A stretch of 64,000 nucleotides of DNA, from contig NC_083341.1 of the NCBI RefSeq assembly GCF_019175385.1, forward strand, positions 60,359,800 through 60,423,799. The letters are read 5' to 3'. The position numbers were made by a program, and so were the translations under genes. The DNA is from Lycium barbarum. Its lineage: Eukaryota > Streptophyta > Magnoliopsida > Solanales > Solanaceae. Shown here piece by piece: positions 1-12,400 of the stretch. The notes beneath the pieces are model-generated. The model had not been told where the DNA came from. It did no database searches and was given only the letters and a program-made list of their open reading frames with translations. Each line of letters begins with the position of its first letter. Position 1 is the stretch's first letter.

Positions 1-169
1 ACTGTCAATCGAGTTGCTGCTTTCCATTTAATCCTGTAAAGCCTTCTAGCATTCTGAGGAATTCAGTGACTCTAGTAACTCCCAATCATTAAAAAAAAAA
101 AAAAGGTCTTTCAGTGCTCCAAGTTTCTTCTATGTTGGTATTAGGTGTAGATGAGAGGACAAATAAATC

Positions 170-330
170 AGGGAAAAGGTCTTTCAGTGCTTGATGACCA
201 AGCCAGTCATCATTCCAGAATGAAATTCTCCTCCCATTTCCCATCTTGAAACCTGTGTTTGCTACAAACTCCTCCCAAAGATTCCTGATGGATTTCCAAT
301 TGCCAACCCCATGTGATGTCCTGACTGGTT
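170..330 (-). mobile_element. Fragment of a LINE ORF2 (zinc-binding RT C-terminal region)
   Basis: On the minus strand one frame reads as GNWKSIRNLWEEF, then GFKMGNGRRISFWNDDWLG. The motif GNG-x(4)-FW-x-D-x-W-x-G is typical of the region after the reverse transcriptase in plant L1-type LINEs. It lies antisense to the host gene inside its intron. No poly-A tail or TSD could be assigned. Confidence 0.7.
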
Positions 331-460
331 TGGTACTTTAGTGTCCCAACTGGTCATACCTGCAACTGATGACCCGTCTTCAAAAAGCTTGCTTCTCGAT
401 GTTGTATCTCCAAAGCCATTTCATTAAGAGGCCCTCACAATATTAAGAGCTATTTTATTT

Positions 461-750
461 ATGATATTAAAAATGGTGAGTAACTTGAGTGTCTGTCTCT
501 TTGTCAAAGATGAAAATTAGCTGGCTTTGTGTTTTACGCCATAGTAGTGTTCAGGAGCAAATCCATCCTAAAATTGTGTCCAATTAACTTCTTTGTTTAC
601 TTTAGAAATTGGGAATTACTTTGTTTATGATCTTATCTATGGTGAGTAATTTGAGTTTCCTTTACTGTAGCTGAAGAAGAAAATTTAAGCTGTCTTTGTG
701 TTTTACATTTTTGGCAGTGTTCTGGAGCAAATCCATCCTAAAATTGTGTC
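461..750. repeat. Local tandem duplication, period about 165 bp
   Basis: 461-581 and 626-750 share the same order of words: an ATGGTGAGTAA block, a GCTGTCTTTGTGTTTTAC-like block, and a closing block meaning 'gagcaaatccatcctaaaat'. The copies have diverged by indels. Confidence 0.6.
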
Positions 751-1024
751 ATAACTATTAATCTCCAAGTCTTTGCCTCCCCTGAAAAAGTATAGTCATT
801 CCTCCCGTATATACGTTCATAGACACCTCTGAGGAGATACTCATCCTTTGTTTCTTGCAAATGTGAAATTCAAATATATGAATATAGTTTAGTTAGTTCT
901 AGTTATAAATACCAACTATAAATGCTTCATATTATTGTCAATATACATCATTGAGTGTTATATTAAAAACATGTATATTATTGAGTGTTCTGTGGTTTCC
1001 CCTCTTACTACTGTTAAATTTCAG

Positions 1025-4000
1025 GTTCGCATAATTGCTGCCCAGGCTCTTACAACTATTGCAATTCGATCTGGTGAGCCGTATAGGTTACAGATCTATG
1101 AATTTTTACATGCCTTAGCCCAGGGCGGTGTACAGTCTCAGTTCTCAGATATGCATATCAGCAATGGAGAGGACCAGGGAGCCAGTGGCACTGGCCTTGG
1201 AACTTTAATCAGTCCTATGTTGAAGGTCCTTGATGAAATGTATTCTGCGCAGGATGAATTAATAAAGTACATTATTCTGGCTCATTTCAACACTCAGGAA
1301 CCATTTGTAAGCTTTAACCTCATTAACACATTGTGCTTGAATATGTAGGGATATGCGCAACCATGATAATGCGAAAAAAGAATGGACAGATGAGGAGCTA
1401 AAGAAATTATATGAAACTCATGAGAGGCTCTTGGATCTCGTTTCTCTGTTCTGTTATGTTCCAAGATCAAAGTATCTTCCTTTAGGGCCAACAAGGTACA
1501 TTATTCCTAAGTTTCCCTAAGCATTGTAGTTTGAGTATACAATGAACTTTCTTTAGTTTTATGCAGAAGCGAGAGAGTGCCAACATCAATTCACTTGTAA
1601 ACAGTGTTTTAGACTTTTAGGAGGTAGAGATGCAGGTCAAAGCATTTTATCGATCATGGGATAGGATGTTAGTTTCATGTACTAGAGTAAAAATGAAATA
1701 AAGTTTTAAATTGATTAAAATTATAAAATTGTGGATCTATCAAAATAGTATTAAATTCAGATATAAAAATGTAAAGAATTGATTGATATATCTGGCATAA
1801 TAAAGTATATAGACGAAATAAATTAAGTAATGAATTTTAAGTTCTAGAACCCACACATATATATAGGTTATAGACAAATACCTACAATTAAATTTAAGAT
1901 AATGTGGTGTTTACAGAACGAACTATTCAGGTCTTGAAGTATGCATAGAATGGGTGACCGCCTATCGAAGCGTGGACTCTTTTTCTCAAGGTAGCCTTGT
2001 GGCCTCCAGAGCCTGCTTCACATCTGGGGATTCCCAATTTTACCTTGTTAAAAAGTATTTCACTGTGGGGGACAACAACAACAACATACCCAGTGGTATT
2101 TCATTGTGGGGGGAATACAATGTAAAAGAGATACTCTCTCTTTTTCAATTTATGAGAACCTATTTCCTTATTAGTCCGTGCCAAAAAGAATGACCCCTTT
2201 ATATATTTGGAAACAATTTACCTTATGCAATGATTTATAGCCACAAAAAATGTATGTGAATTATTTAACACAACTTTAAAAGTCTTCTCTTCTTTCTTAA
2301 ACTCCTTGCTGAATCATATGGGTTCACATAAATTGAAACGGAGGCAGCATATCCTTATTAGACAACTTAGAGCCTGTTTGGATGGGCTTATGCCTATAAG
2401 CTGAAAACAGCTTATAAGTCAAAAAAAATAAGTTGGGGTAGCCCAACTTATTTTTTTTGGCTTATAAGTTGTTTTCAGCTTATAAGCTGCTTTAGATAAG
2501 CTAAATTAAATGGACCCAATTATTTTTTTTAGCTTATTTTAAGCACAAAATGACTTTAAGCTGGCCAGCCAAACACTCAAAAAAGCTAAAAACAGCTTAT
2601 AAGCAACTTATAGGCAACTTATAAGCCAATCCAAACGGGCTCTTAGGCACAACCTTGGTTAGTATGCACAGGATGGTTGACCACCTATCAAAGTGCTGGA
2701 CTCTTTTCCTCATGGTAGCCTGTGGCCTCCAGAGCCTGCTTCACATTCGGGGGTTCTTCAATTTTACCTTGTTAAAAAGTATTTCATTGCGGGGGAAGAT
2801 AATATAAAAGAAATATATCCTTATTAGACAACTTAGTAGCAACCTTAATTTCCTTATGTTCTCTGACGACCATGTTGTAACCCCTAGCACTCCTGCGAAG
2901 AAAAATAAAGCTTGTCTTAGAACTTGCAAATGTTTGGGGATGAACTCCACAATGGTAGGACACGAGTCCTTAAAACCACTTGATAACTATAGTCATCTAG
3001 TTTCGGTGGGCTTTCTGAAATTTCCCTACCCATACTTCTGATGTTTTCACTTGAACTGACTCGTCTGGCGAAGGTAACATGGAAAATGAAGTCTTAGTAA
3101 TAAAAAACGAAATGTTTATTCATGATCGGTAGTAAACCCTGCTTTGATTGCATTCCACCCAATTATTTTCCATTTTTGGTGTTGCATTGTCTTTGTCAAG
3201 CTCTTCAACATAGTTGTTTTTCATCTTTTACGTGCTAATATGATGGTTAATGTTCTGACACTCTTCAAAGTTTTCTATAATGTACTGAATAAAGTTCTAC
3301 ATATTGAACAGCACAAAGCTAATCGATGTCTATCGCACTAAGCATAACATAAGTGCGTCAACTGGACTTAGCGATCCGGCTGTAGCAACGGGTATCTCTG
3401 ATCTTATGTATGAAACTACCAATGCAAAAGCTGCTGAGCCAGAAACAATTGATGATGACCTTGTGAACTTCTGGGCTGCAAATCTTGGTGATGATAGCTT
3501 GAATAATGCACCTGCAATTAACAGGGTAAGTATTTGAGTGATGTATCGAACCTGAAAACTGGTCCCTTGAGCTTTCTTCTCTGGCAGTCAAATTGTACAG
3601 TTTAATGAGTCAAACTAAAGGAACATGCTCGCAACTTCTCAGTTATCTATGTCATATGTAGCTTGGACACTTATAAAAGGTTTATGTGGACATTGAGTTG
3701 ACACGACACACGTTGGATAGCCAATATACTATTTACTGGCTAGTTTCATTTACATTATTTACGAATATATGTTCTCTACATGTGTCTCAAGTATGTTTTG
3801 AATTGTATCTGAATTTGTTTGGTGTAGAGCTATCTTTCCATTTAGCTCAGAAGCATATATATGTAGTCTTATATACCGTTAAATAGATCAGAACCCCTGC
3901 AGTAGGAATCTTTTCATGCTTGCTAAAAAGCTCTTTCATCCCTAGGTTAATGAGTTTCTTGCTGGTGCTGGTACTGATGCTCCTGATGTTGAGGAGGAGA

Positions 4001-7000
4001 ATATTATTTCTAGACCTTCCATGAGTTATGATGATATGTGGGCAAAGACTCTCCTAGAATCTTCGGAAATGGAGGTAATAATTCTTAAGTCTATGTTGCT
4101 TTCTTTTACTCCAACATCGTCCATATGATAAATTTATACAATTGGTGCCTGCAGGAAGATGATGGACGATCGTCAGGGTCTTCCTCCCCAGACTCAGTAG
4201 GGTCAGTCGAGACATCCATATCATCCCACTTTGGTGGAATGAACTATCCGTCGTTATTCAGTTCTAAGCCATCTTCACAATCCAAGGTAGGTATTTTAAG
4301 TCTGCTTTAAATTTAATGCGTTGAGAATGTTTAGTATGTTTGACGGAACTTCTTATTTATAGATGCTGATGTGGACAACTATGTCATTGATATCTTTTGT
4401 TCTTTCACATTTTAACTTATCCCATTTGAAGAAAACATTGGCCTGGAACTTTTGATGTTTGATGAAGAACCATATGGTTTTATAAGATATTTTACCTATG
4501 CTATAAAACTATACCAATGGCCGTCTTAATCATTATGCATAAACCAAAACCTCATTGATAAAGTTACTTGTATTTGTTCAGGGCTATGCTTTCGTCACCG
4601 ATTTGCTAAAAAAAGAAGAAAATAATTAGGAGATGAGACCAGTGTTATTTGTGAAGAGAAAAAAAATTGTTTTATTATTCCCTCAAGCATGTTGGGATTT
4701 AAATAACGTTTACAAGTAATCGTAAAAGGAAAGGAAAATAATCCTTAAAAGAAAAGGAAAATAATTCCTACTTTCTATTACATAGTTATAAGGGCTTCAA
4801 ACCTCTCTCATGTTTACAAGGAAAGGGTTCTGGTCATATAATTGATTTCGTAATTCTTAACATTCCCACTTAAGTTGGAGCATACATATTGTATACTCTT
4901 TAACTTGTCACATTATTAGAAAAACAAGATAGCCAATCAGAAATGTTATGAAATCCCCCGCTTTTTGGGGGTGTCCTCAGCATCGAGGAACATGTACTAG
5001 GGTGTGTGTGCGACTCGTTTAGATCATGAGCTGGTACAAAAGCAAGAAAGCAAATATATTCAGTTATGGAGTCACGAAGTAATTTTCTAAGAATATGATC
5101 ATCTGAGTTGACAATGTACTTCTCTATGCGTTGTTCTTTCACGAAACCGTGGATTCAAAACAATGTGTATTGCAGCTTCAGTGTCACATTTCAATTCTAT
5201 GGCAGTGTTGCCTAAGGCGCGCTTAAGTGCAATTAAGCCCTGAAGCGAGGCGCAAAATATGTTGAGCACTTCACTCCGCCTTGCCTATCGAGCGCTGCAG
5301 TGTCGTCATAAGGCTCTAAGGCATAGTTTTCCTTGCCAATTAGTGTTATCTTGAAGAGGCGGTCTTAACAATTGATGTTTCACTTTATCGTAATATTTTT
5401 TCAATTTACTCGACCATATATTTATTATTCATGCTTATAACTATTAGTCTTGGACTAAACATACATGTTTGTATTTTTTTCCTCAATTTGCGCCTTTTTT
5501 ATTAAAGCCCATGCTTTATTTGCGGTTTACGCTTAGAGCCCCAGTGTACCTTATTATTATTTTATTTTTTTGCCCTTTTCGCCTTTGATAACACTGTTTT
5601 ATGGGTAATATAATGAGGAGTTTGATTCTTTGCATCCGGTTAAGGTAGGATTCTAGTCCCATTAGGAGGGGGAGGTGGAGGAAATATTCATTCCCTCGAT
5701 TTCACCCGCAAAATCCGCCCTTACCCCACATAAGATAAAGTTGTTACCACTTGGCTAATCCTCTATTAAGCTTGACATGCCAAACAGTAAAATCTTCCTA
5801 AGAAAATGAGAGCCTACTGGTATATATGTTGGAGAAGTTTGATTTTTATCAACATTCTACTGTACTTCTCAATTTCTTTTTCAACTGCTTTCATATATAT
5901 ATATATTTGGGTGGGGGGGGGGGGGGGGGGGGGGGGAGCATGGTATGTTTCTGTTCCTATCATATTCACCCCCGAAATCCATTCCACACCCCCCCCCCCC
6001 CCCCCCCCCCCCCTCAAAGGCCACGTACAAATGATAAACTAGTTACCAATTGGCTTATCTTCTATTAAGCTTGACATGCCAAACAATAAAATCTTCCTAA
6101 TAGAATGAAGTGCTACTTATTTGATTCAATAACCCTGCTTATATCCGACTGTAGTCCCAAGTAATACATACACTAGGTTCGGAGTCGACTATGCTACTAT
6201 GAAGTTGGGACTGACTTAAACTTTCTTCGGTAAAATAGTCTTCTGTTGGTACAACTGTACAAGTCATATTTTCTCCTTGATACCTAAAATGAAAAAGAAT
6301 TTGTGATACTCCAATTGCGTTGCTTCTAGTTTTGAACAGCGACCCAGTCATTGTATTTCATTTTGGGTTCCTTTATTTTCTTCCTGTGTTAGTATGTAAA
6401 GTGTCATTGTTGCCTATGACAGGGGAAATCTGGCGGGAGCCGATATAATAATAGTTCCTACGGTGGCTCCTCATATGATGGTCTCGGCTCCCCGGTAAGT
6501 CCTAGCCAGCCAATTTCATGTCTTCTGTCATGTGAGCTGCAAGTCTTTTATTAAAGGAATTTGCAGATAAGAGAAGAGCCTCCACCATATTCATCACCTA
6601 TTAGAGAAAGATACGAGTCATTTGAGAATCCCTTGGCTGGGTCTGGTTCTCACAGTTTTGGATCCCATGAAGAGGAGCGAGTTTCTTCCAGCAACCCACA
6701 GTCTGGTACAGCACTTTATGACTTCACAGCTGGTGGAGATGATGAGGTAGGTCTACCATTACTACTAGATGTTCTCCTCCGAAAGGCTGGTTATTGATCT
6801 AATTATCCTTTGTGGTGGTGCGTGTGGTGGGCATGAAGACACCATTTGTTGCTTTCCTTGCTAGCTATAAAATTGTACCCATTAACATGTTGCATTCTGA
6901 TGTTGAAATGTTGAATTATGTCGAAATTCTGCTTCATTGTATCTTGGTTCTTTGGGTTCACTGGAGATGCAAAGGTTAATTAAATTTCGGATTTTCTGCT

Positions 7001-8691
7001 CTGCAGCTAAATCTGACAGCGGGGGAAGAGCTGGAAATTGAATATGAAGTAGATGGCTGGTTCTATGTAAGTAATTCCTCTTGAATGTTGTAGAGCCACT
7101 CTTCTTTGCAAATCATGCATCTAATGTGATTAAGCTTACTTGTGTCATCATAGTATTCATTGCACATGCACATAATTCACTCTCTTTACAAGGAAGATAC
7201 TTTGGACCAGATATCTTCGTTGCAGTGTGGCATTGATGAAGAACCCCCTGTTCCGAATGCCAATCCTCCTTTTCCGAATGCCAATCATACTCTGTTCTTT
7301 CTAACTAAAAGGACCTTTTGGCGGAGTATCTGTCATAGCGGTTTAGGAAGAATAAGGGCTGGTGTAATACTTCTGTCACATTTTACTTCGTGTGATACTC
7401 CACAAGCAAGAAAAGTAAAAATTTCTTTTTTATGTTAAAGAAGTAAGAATTTTAACTGTCACATCTATGTTGCTCAGATACGGGTACGGGTATCCGTATG
7501 GGTGTGGATCTGGAGGTCGGATTCGTCATGACATTAATTTTGGGATCTAGGTGTATTGATCCGAGTGCGGATACAGGTGTTAGAATACGGCTAATAAATA
7601 TATAAGAATAATATATGTGACGGTTATTTAAGGTTGTTGAAAAATAGCTTATTTGTTAATTACCATGGTGATTTAAATGCATTTTTGTTAATTAAGTTAA
7701 ATGAAAAAATGTCTATTGCATAATTATAAATTGCTATAAATATAGTATTTTGATAATTGCAGAAATATAATATACATAATAGTTTGAACAGGGAAGTAAT
7801 TATTTCTTGTTAAATTTGGTTAGAATCTATCATTATCTATTTATGCTTCTTGAGCTTTGTTATAGTAACTAGAAAGCAAAAAATATTGGTGCATCTTTAT
7901 TAATAACTAGAGAGCACAAAGTATTTGTGGTAAAAAATAAATTCTTTTGTAAAACACTTCATATTTTATTTTTAAGTTATATTTTATAATAGTAAAGTGT
8001 TCTAGTACTTTTTGTGAATATTTATATATCATAAACCAAAAATCAAACCAAATACTCATTCATAAAACATCAGCACTTTTCTGTATTTAGAGCTAGTTCA
8101 TTTTTACATTTCCACCTTGCCGTTCACATGGCTCGTTTTAGGCACCAGTGGGTATCAAAACGAATTGCTTGATACAAGTGGTATATGCATATTTAACTTA
8201 TGCGTCAAAAGTCTTTCTCTCTTTCTTAAACCCTTTTGAGTCAAACGATGCGAAACAAAGTTGGGAAGGAGGGCGTAACACGTTCTTTCAAAACATTTTG
8301 CGGATAATTCACTGATCTACTGATACTTTTGAACCACAGTTGGCAGTTCTTTTTTAAGCGTTTCAATGAGTAAATTCAAGGAGACTCAATCTGGAAGCTT
8401 GTATGTGACATACACGTGCTTGGGAAGATCCCTTGATAAGATTATCTGATTGCTCAACCATATTTGTGCTGGGTTTATGGCAAAAATTGACTCTGCACTC
8501 TTTCCGTACAGTTCCTTTTACTTTGTCCTCTTTGCCTTCTATGGAAGAAGGAACCATGTAGAAAGTGTTGTCTCTGATGATTATTTGGTGACATTGATGG
8601 TGCAAACTTGTTTCAGGTCAAGAAAAAACGCCCAGGCAGAGATGGAAAAATGGCTGGCCTTGTCCCAGTACTCTATGTCAGTCAATCCTGA
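1025..8691 (+). CDS. TASH3: TASH3-like SH3-domain protein, TPLATE endocytic complex subunit (C-terminal exons; 5' part outside window)
   Basis: Nine exons read as one open frame: 1025-1266, 1349-1495, 3312-3525, 3946-4074, 4155-4286, 6423-6494, 6567-6746, 7007-7066 and 8617-8691 (TGA at 8689-8691), giving 416 codons plus stop. All introns are GT-AG. The first donor is best placed at 1267 (gtacat): only this gives an 82-bp intron and keeps frame into a stretch reading DMRNHDNAKKEW. The visible part starts in a helical, HEAT-like region (VRIIAAQALTTIAIRSGEP), passes through a Ser/Gly-rich acidic linker, and ends in an SH3 domain over the last 55 residues (ALYDF, DGWFYV, GLVPVLYV). Layout and wording match plant TASH3, a subunit of the TPLATE complex that acts with clathrin at the plasma membrane; its SH3 domain is known to bind ubiquitin. 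No frameshift or stop is seen, so the gene looks functional. The identification is from memory of the family, not a search. Confidence 0.85.
2072..2095 (-). mobile_element. 24-nt remnant of a SINE 3' end, with 17-bp TSD
   Basis: The inserted word is a (CAA)n run followed by catacccagtg, which matches the 3' end of the SINE-like family seen at 16453 and 58148. It is flanked by gtatttcactgtggggg (2055-2071) and gtatttcattgtggggg (2096-2112), 16 of 17 identical. The second copy of the surrounding repeat (near 2790) has one such word and no insertion, which serves as an empty site. Confidence 0.75.
2370..2642. mobile_element. Tourist-like (PIF/Harbinger) MITE, 273 bp
   Basis: The ends are gagcctgtttggat and atccaaacgggctc, inverted repeats with one mismatch, and the flanks are TTA at 2367-2369 and 2643-2645. 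A TTA duplication with this TIR type is characteristic of PIF/Harbinger MITEs. The interior is rich in self-complementary cttataagctg-type words and has no coding capacity. It lies in the long intron between the second and third visible TASH3 exons. Confidence 0.8.
5203..5596. mobile_element. hAT-type MITE, 394 bp, in a TASH3 intron
   Basis: The ends are CAGTGTTGCC and TGATAACACTG (short inverted repeat CAGTGTT/AACACTG). The flanks are ttctatgg (5195-5202) and ttttatgg (5597-5604), an 8-bp TSD with one mismatch, as expected for hAT. The interior repeats GC-rich words (aaggcgc, gcctt) without an open frame. Confidence 0.75.
5640..6115. repeat. Local duplication with long G and C homopolymers in a TASH3 intron
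   Basis: A unit ending in tctattaagcttgacatgcc occurs at about 5640-5815 and again at about 5925-6115. At the second copy there is a run of 24 G (5913-5936) and, 52 nt later, a run of 25 C (5989-6013). Length of such runs is unreliable in sequencing. Confidence 0.7.
7440..8616. other. Last TASH3 intron, repeat-rich, no exon
   Basis: The intron runs from 7067 to 8616 before the final exon. A stretch at about 7470-7600 with gggtacgggtatccgta words looks like a dispersed repeat fragment. The remainder is AT-rich. No coding signal consistent with TASH3 is seen. Confidence 0.5.
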
Positions 8692-9480
8692 AAGCACAGC
8701 TATTCATTACCACAAGATCCAGTTAGTAAAATCTTGAAGCAACTACGGCGTGTAGAGTTTGCTTATCACTACGTACTGCTCGATGGGTTCCATTGTAGTC
8801 ATATGAATTAAACTGACACGAGCTCGGGGGCATATGCTCTCCATGCATTTATCAGAGAAGCTTCTGTTTCTCCTACGTTGTTGTAGCTGATGGTCCAATG
8901 GATTTGACTTTATGCTCGGTAGGCACGTCAATTGTAGGTACGGTCTATAGCTTCTTAGTGTGTACCATATTCCATACACGATGTATTTAGCATTTGTATT
9001 TGCTGTTCGTGGTCAGGAGCCACCATCCCGCATCTAGCAAGAACAGTTTCCGGACAGTAGTATTTTTTTAGGGTGTGTAATTATCACGAGTTCTTTCCTG
9101 TTTGGTCATGATTAGCTTCTTCTTATGGCAAATGGAAGCATGGTTTGTCATGCGTTCATTGTTGTCTATGGTGCTGGTTGTTCATTTCTCTCTCATCTCA
9201 ATACAGAAAGTTTATACCATGTATACGTCGCTGATGATTAGGAATTCTTAGTTTTCTGGAACATGCAAATGCTATGATGTGTTTTTGATCCTCTTATGTG
9301 AATTAATAGACAATTACAAATTTTGATTCCATTGAGATTTTTACCAGTTGTAGTTATCCTATTTTATTCATTTCACGCACAACTTTGTTATCCATCAGAA
9401 CTCGGCTACAATAACGATTTTAAAAAAAAATATGTGCTACAGCATTTTAAAATTATATTTTTATGTTTATCTCCACCAAG
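8692..9480 (+). other. 3' flank of TASH3, probably including its 3' UTR
   Basis: No open frame continues past the stop at 8691. The stretch up to about 9310 is moderately AT-rich with T-rich and TGTATT-type words usual in plant 3' UTRs. A clear AATAAA signal was not fixed. A hAT transposon begins at 9481. Confidence 0.4.
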
Positions 9481-12400
9481 TAAGCCTGTTAACCGGTCCG
9501 CTTGGACCGGTTAAAATCGGAACCAGTTTATCGGTCGCCGGTCTACCGGGTATCTCTACCGGTTCCGGTTTTCAAAATATGGGGCTGATTAACCTGTTAA
9601 CCGGTCAAAAAAGAAAGAAAAAATTAATAATGCTGCTGTAGATTGGATCGTTGGGCAACGGTCCATTTTGCAAAAATTGTCGTTGCCAACGGCTCTAAAC
9701 AGCCATTTTGGCCTCCCAACGCCCCCTCTCCCTCAAACCTTTTTTTTTTATATACACTTTATCCCATCTCTCACCTTTATATAAATTCCTCTCCATTTTC
9801 AATTTTAATCCACACCAATTCACTCTTCTCTTTCTCTCAATTATAGCTATTTTGCAACAATTAGGCACTTTAAATTTCTCTCAATTAAATATTATAAAGT
9901 TTTATTCTAGTTTCAATTATTATTTTGTAATTAGAAAAAAAAATTGTTTGTTGAGTTGGTGATTTTGCAACAATCCGAAGTAGCTCCAAAGCTTTGTTGG
10001 ATTAGCAATTCTAGCTGCCTTCACTTTGGTAGAAATTAGTCCGGCAATTTGGTACCTTCGTTCAAACTCTATCTTTATTTTCCGCTATTTAATTTACGCA
10101 ATTTAATTCTAGTAATTTAATTTGTTGTAATTTATTTTCTTGTGATTTATTTGCGTGTGATTTAAATTAATTCTATTTAATAATGTCGAAGAGAGAGACG
10201 TGGTGGCGGTAGTAGTGGTATTGTTAGGGGTGGGTTTAATGAGAAAACATTTGTGAACGAAACACCTAATTTAAGTATTAATATTGGCTGAAATAATCCA
10301 CTTTTAGATGATGAGGTAATGCAACCCTATACCGGCACTTTAAGTGAAATTGATGATGATGATGAAGAAACACAAGCTCCCGAAAATTCCATAGGAGATA
10401 CAAATCCGGCACAATCACATATACAAGACAAACTGCCAAAAACTCGTAGGCCAACTGCTAGAATTTCGAAATTTATGACTAAAGATAAAGATAAACAACT
10501 ACATGTGATATATGTAAACAAGAATTTGTTTTTAGGCAACAAACTAGTAAGGATGGTTGAACGAGTTTACTAACGAGTCATATGAAATCTAAACATAGGG
10601 ATGTTTGGTGAGAGAAAACGGGTTCAAATTTTGGGGGTATTCAACAAACAATAGACTCACGAACCAGTAGAAATTTTAGCTATGACAAGAAAAAAGATCA
10701 TATAGAAATAGCTAAAATGGTTGCTTTTGATGCTCTACCATTTCCTTTCCTTCGAGTTTGGGGTTTGTTACTTATATTCAACGTTGTTATAATCCGTTTT
10801 TTGAGGGTATTCCTAGAAGTACTTGTAGGTCGGATATTATAGATTTATATAAAAACTATAGATTTTATTTGCGCCATGTATTTAATTTTTTAAATTGTAG
10901 TGTTTCTCTTACCGCTGATTTGGGTCTTAGTCTTAACAAGTTAGATTTTTTTATTATTACATGTCATTGAGTTAATGATAATTGGATGATGCAAAAAAGA
11001 ATTATAACTTTTTTATATGATGAAGGGAAAGGTCGTCATGATGAATTTTTTTTAGCGGAATCAATGTTAACTATTATGAATATTTTTAATATTTATAAAA
11101 AAAACACTTTGTATTGCTTTAGATAATGCTTCTAATAATACAAAGGCGGTTGGTCTTTTAAAAAGGGAATTAAAACCTCCGCTAAAAAATATTTTTTATG
11201 TGAGATGTAGTTGTCACATTTTAAACTTGATTGTTAGAGATGATCTTGACTATTTCGAAGATTCTATTCAAAAAGTTAGAAATGCGGTTGCTTTTCTTTT
11301 TGTAATGCTAATAAGCAAAAAACAATGAGAGATTTTAAGAATTCTTGTGTGCAAAATGGCCTTAGACCTAGAAAAATTCAAATAGAAGTTGACACTAGGT
11401 AGAACTACACTTACATTATGCTACAACAAGCATATGATTATAGGATTCACATACAACAAGTTCACAATCATTTTAATACGGATAGTGATGATTGGATAAA
11501 TATTAACGATTGCCAAGATGTTAAGGAATGTATTGAACTTTTACAATTTTTTTATAATGCAACTCTTGCTTTTTCTAGACAATTCTATCCCGCGGTAACT
11601 GAAATTTTAGCCTACTTAACGGAAATAGCTAGAGTTTTACATGAGTATAAAGATAAATCCGGTTATCAAGCAGTTATTTTTTCTATGACAACAAAATTTA
11701 AGAAGTATTTTTTTCCCATCCTAACTTTATTTATATTGGGTTCTCTTTTAAATCCTTGTTTTAAAATGTCTTATACTAGAGGATTGGTTGGTCAAATTTA
11801 TAACTATTTAGAAATTGACGAGGGAGTTGAATCATGACGCTGAGCTCGCAATTGATGCCGAGTTTAGAAAAGTTTTTAGTCATTATTCTAATTTCGAAGA
11901 AAGTGCTACACCCGTTGCTCCACGCCCTACTACTTCTCAAAGTAGCAAAAAGGGCTTGTCGAATTTAAAAGTTTTATATTCACATCCAATTCTTGTTCAT
12001 AATGCAAACTTTGATGAATATCACCTTTATTTGATGCAACCAAATGGGGATATCAACCAACTAGATGATTTGGACGTCTTAGCATGGTGGAAGAAATACA
12101 AGGCGAGTCATCCGGTACTTTCAAGAATGACTCGAGATATCCTTACGGTTCAAATATCAACCGTGGCTTCGGAAAGTGCATTTAGCCAAGGAAGACAACA
12201 AATTGGAGACCATAGATACTCATTTTCCGAATTTAGCTTGCAAGTACTAGTTTGCATTCGCGATTGGATTAGATCGGAGCGACGCAACCAAAACTTAGAA
12301 GCGGTGGAAGGCGAAGAGGAAGAGATTGAAAATTTGATAGCAAGTGGAATAGACCAAATGGAAGACTTTGAAGATATCTCAATGACCGAATATAATATTG

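Larger units (their letters stand above)
1..1024 (+). other. Intron of the TASH3-like gene upstream of the first visible exon
   Basis: No further TASH3 coding exon can be recognised here, so the stretch is taken as one intron ending with the acceptor at 1023-1024. It holds a minus-strand LINE fragment (about 170-330) and a local duplication (461-581 and 626-750). If the gene used a different upstream exon structure, part of it could be hidden here. Confidence 0.5.
1930..2860. repeat. Diverged direct repeats flanking a Tourist-like MITE (intron of TASH3)
   Basis: About 1935-2200 and 2660-2850 are two copies of the same sequence, sharing blocks such as tggcctccagagcctgct and ttttaccttgttaaaaagta. 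Between them lies the MITE at 2370-2642. Both copies are followed by a block reading atccttattagacaactta, so the MITE appears to sit just after the first copy of the unit. Confidence 0.65.

Noticed and set aside
935..1024. Open frame running into the first TASH3 exon from upstream
   Set aside because: The added residues have no similarity to the protein, and a good acceptor (tttcag) stands at 1019-1024; this is intron.
1307..1348. A 42-bp intron after the apparent GTAAGC donor
   Set aside because: Too short for a plant intron and it breaks the frame; the gtacat donor at 1267 resolves both.
5806..6068. Three overlapping frames with poly-Gly or poly-Pro
   Set aside because: They are translations of the G24 and C25 homopolymers inside an intron.
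9643..9962. Overlapping plus-strand frames near the hAT left end
   Set aside because: Low-complexity Phe/Leu-rich translations of T-rich subterminal DNA without any transposase motif.
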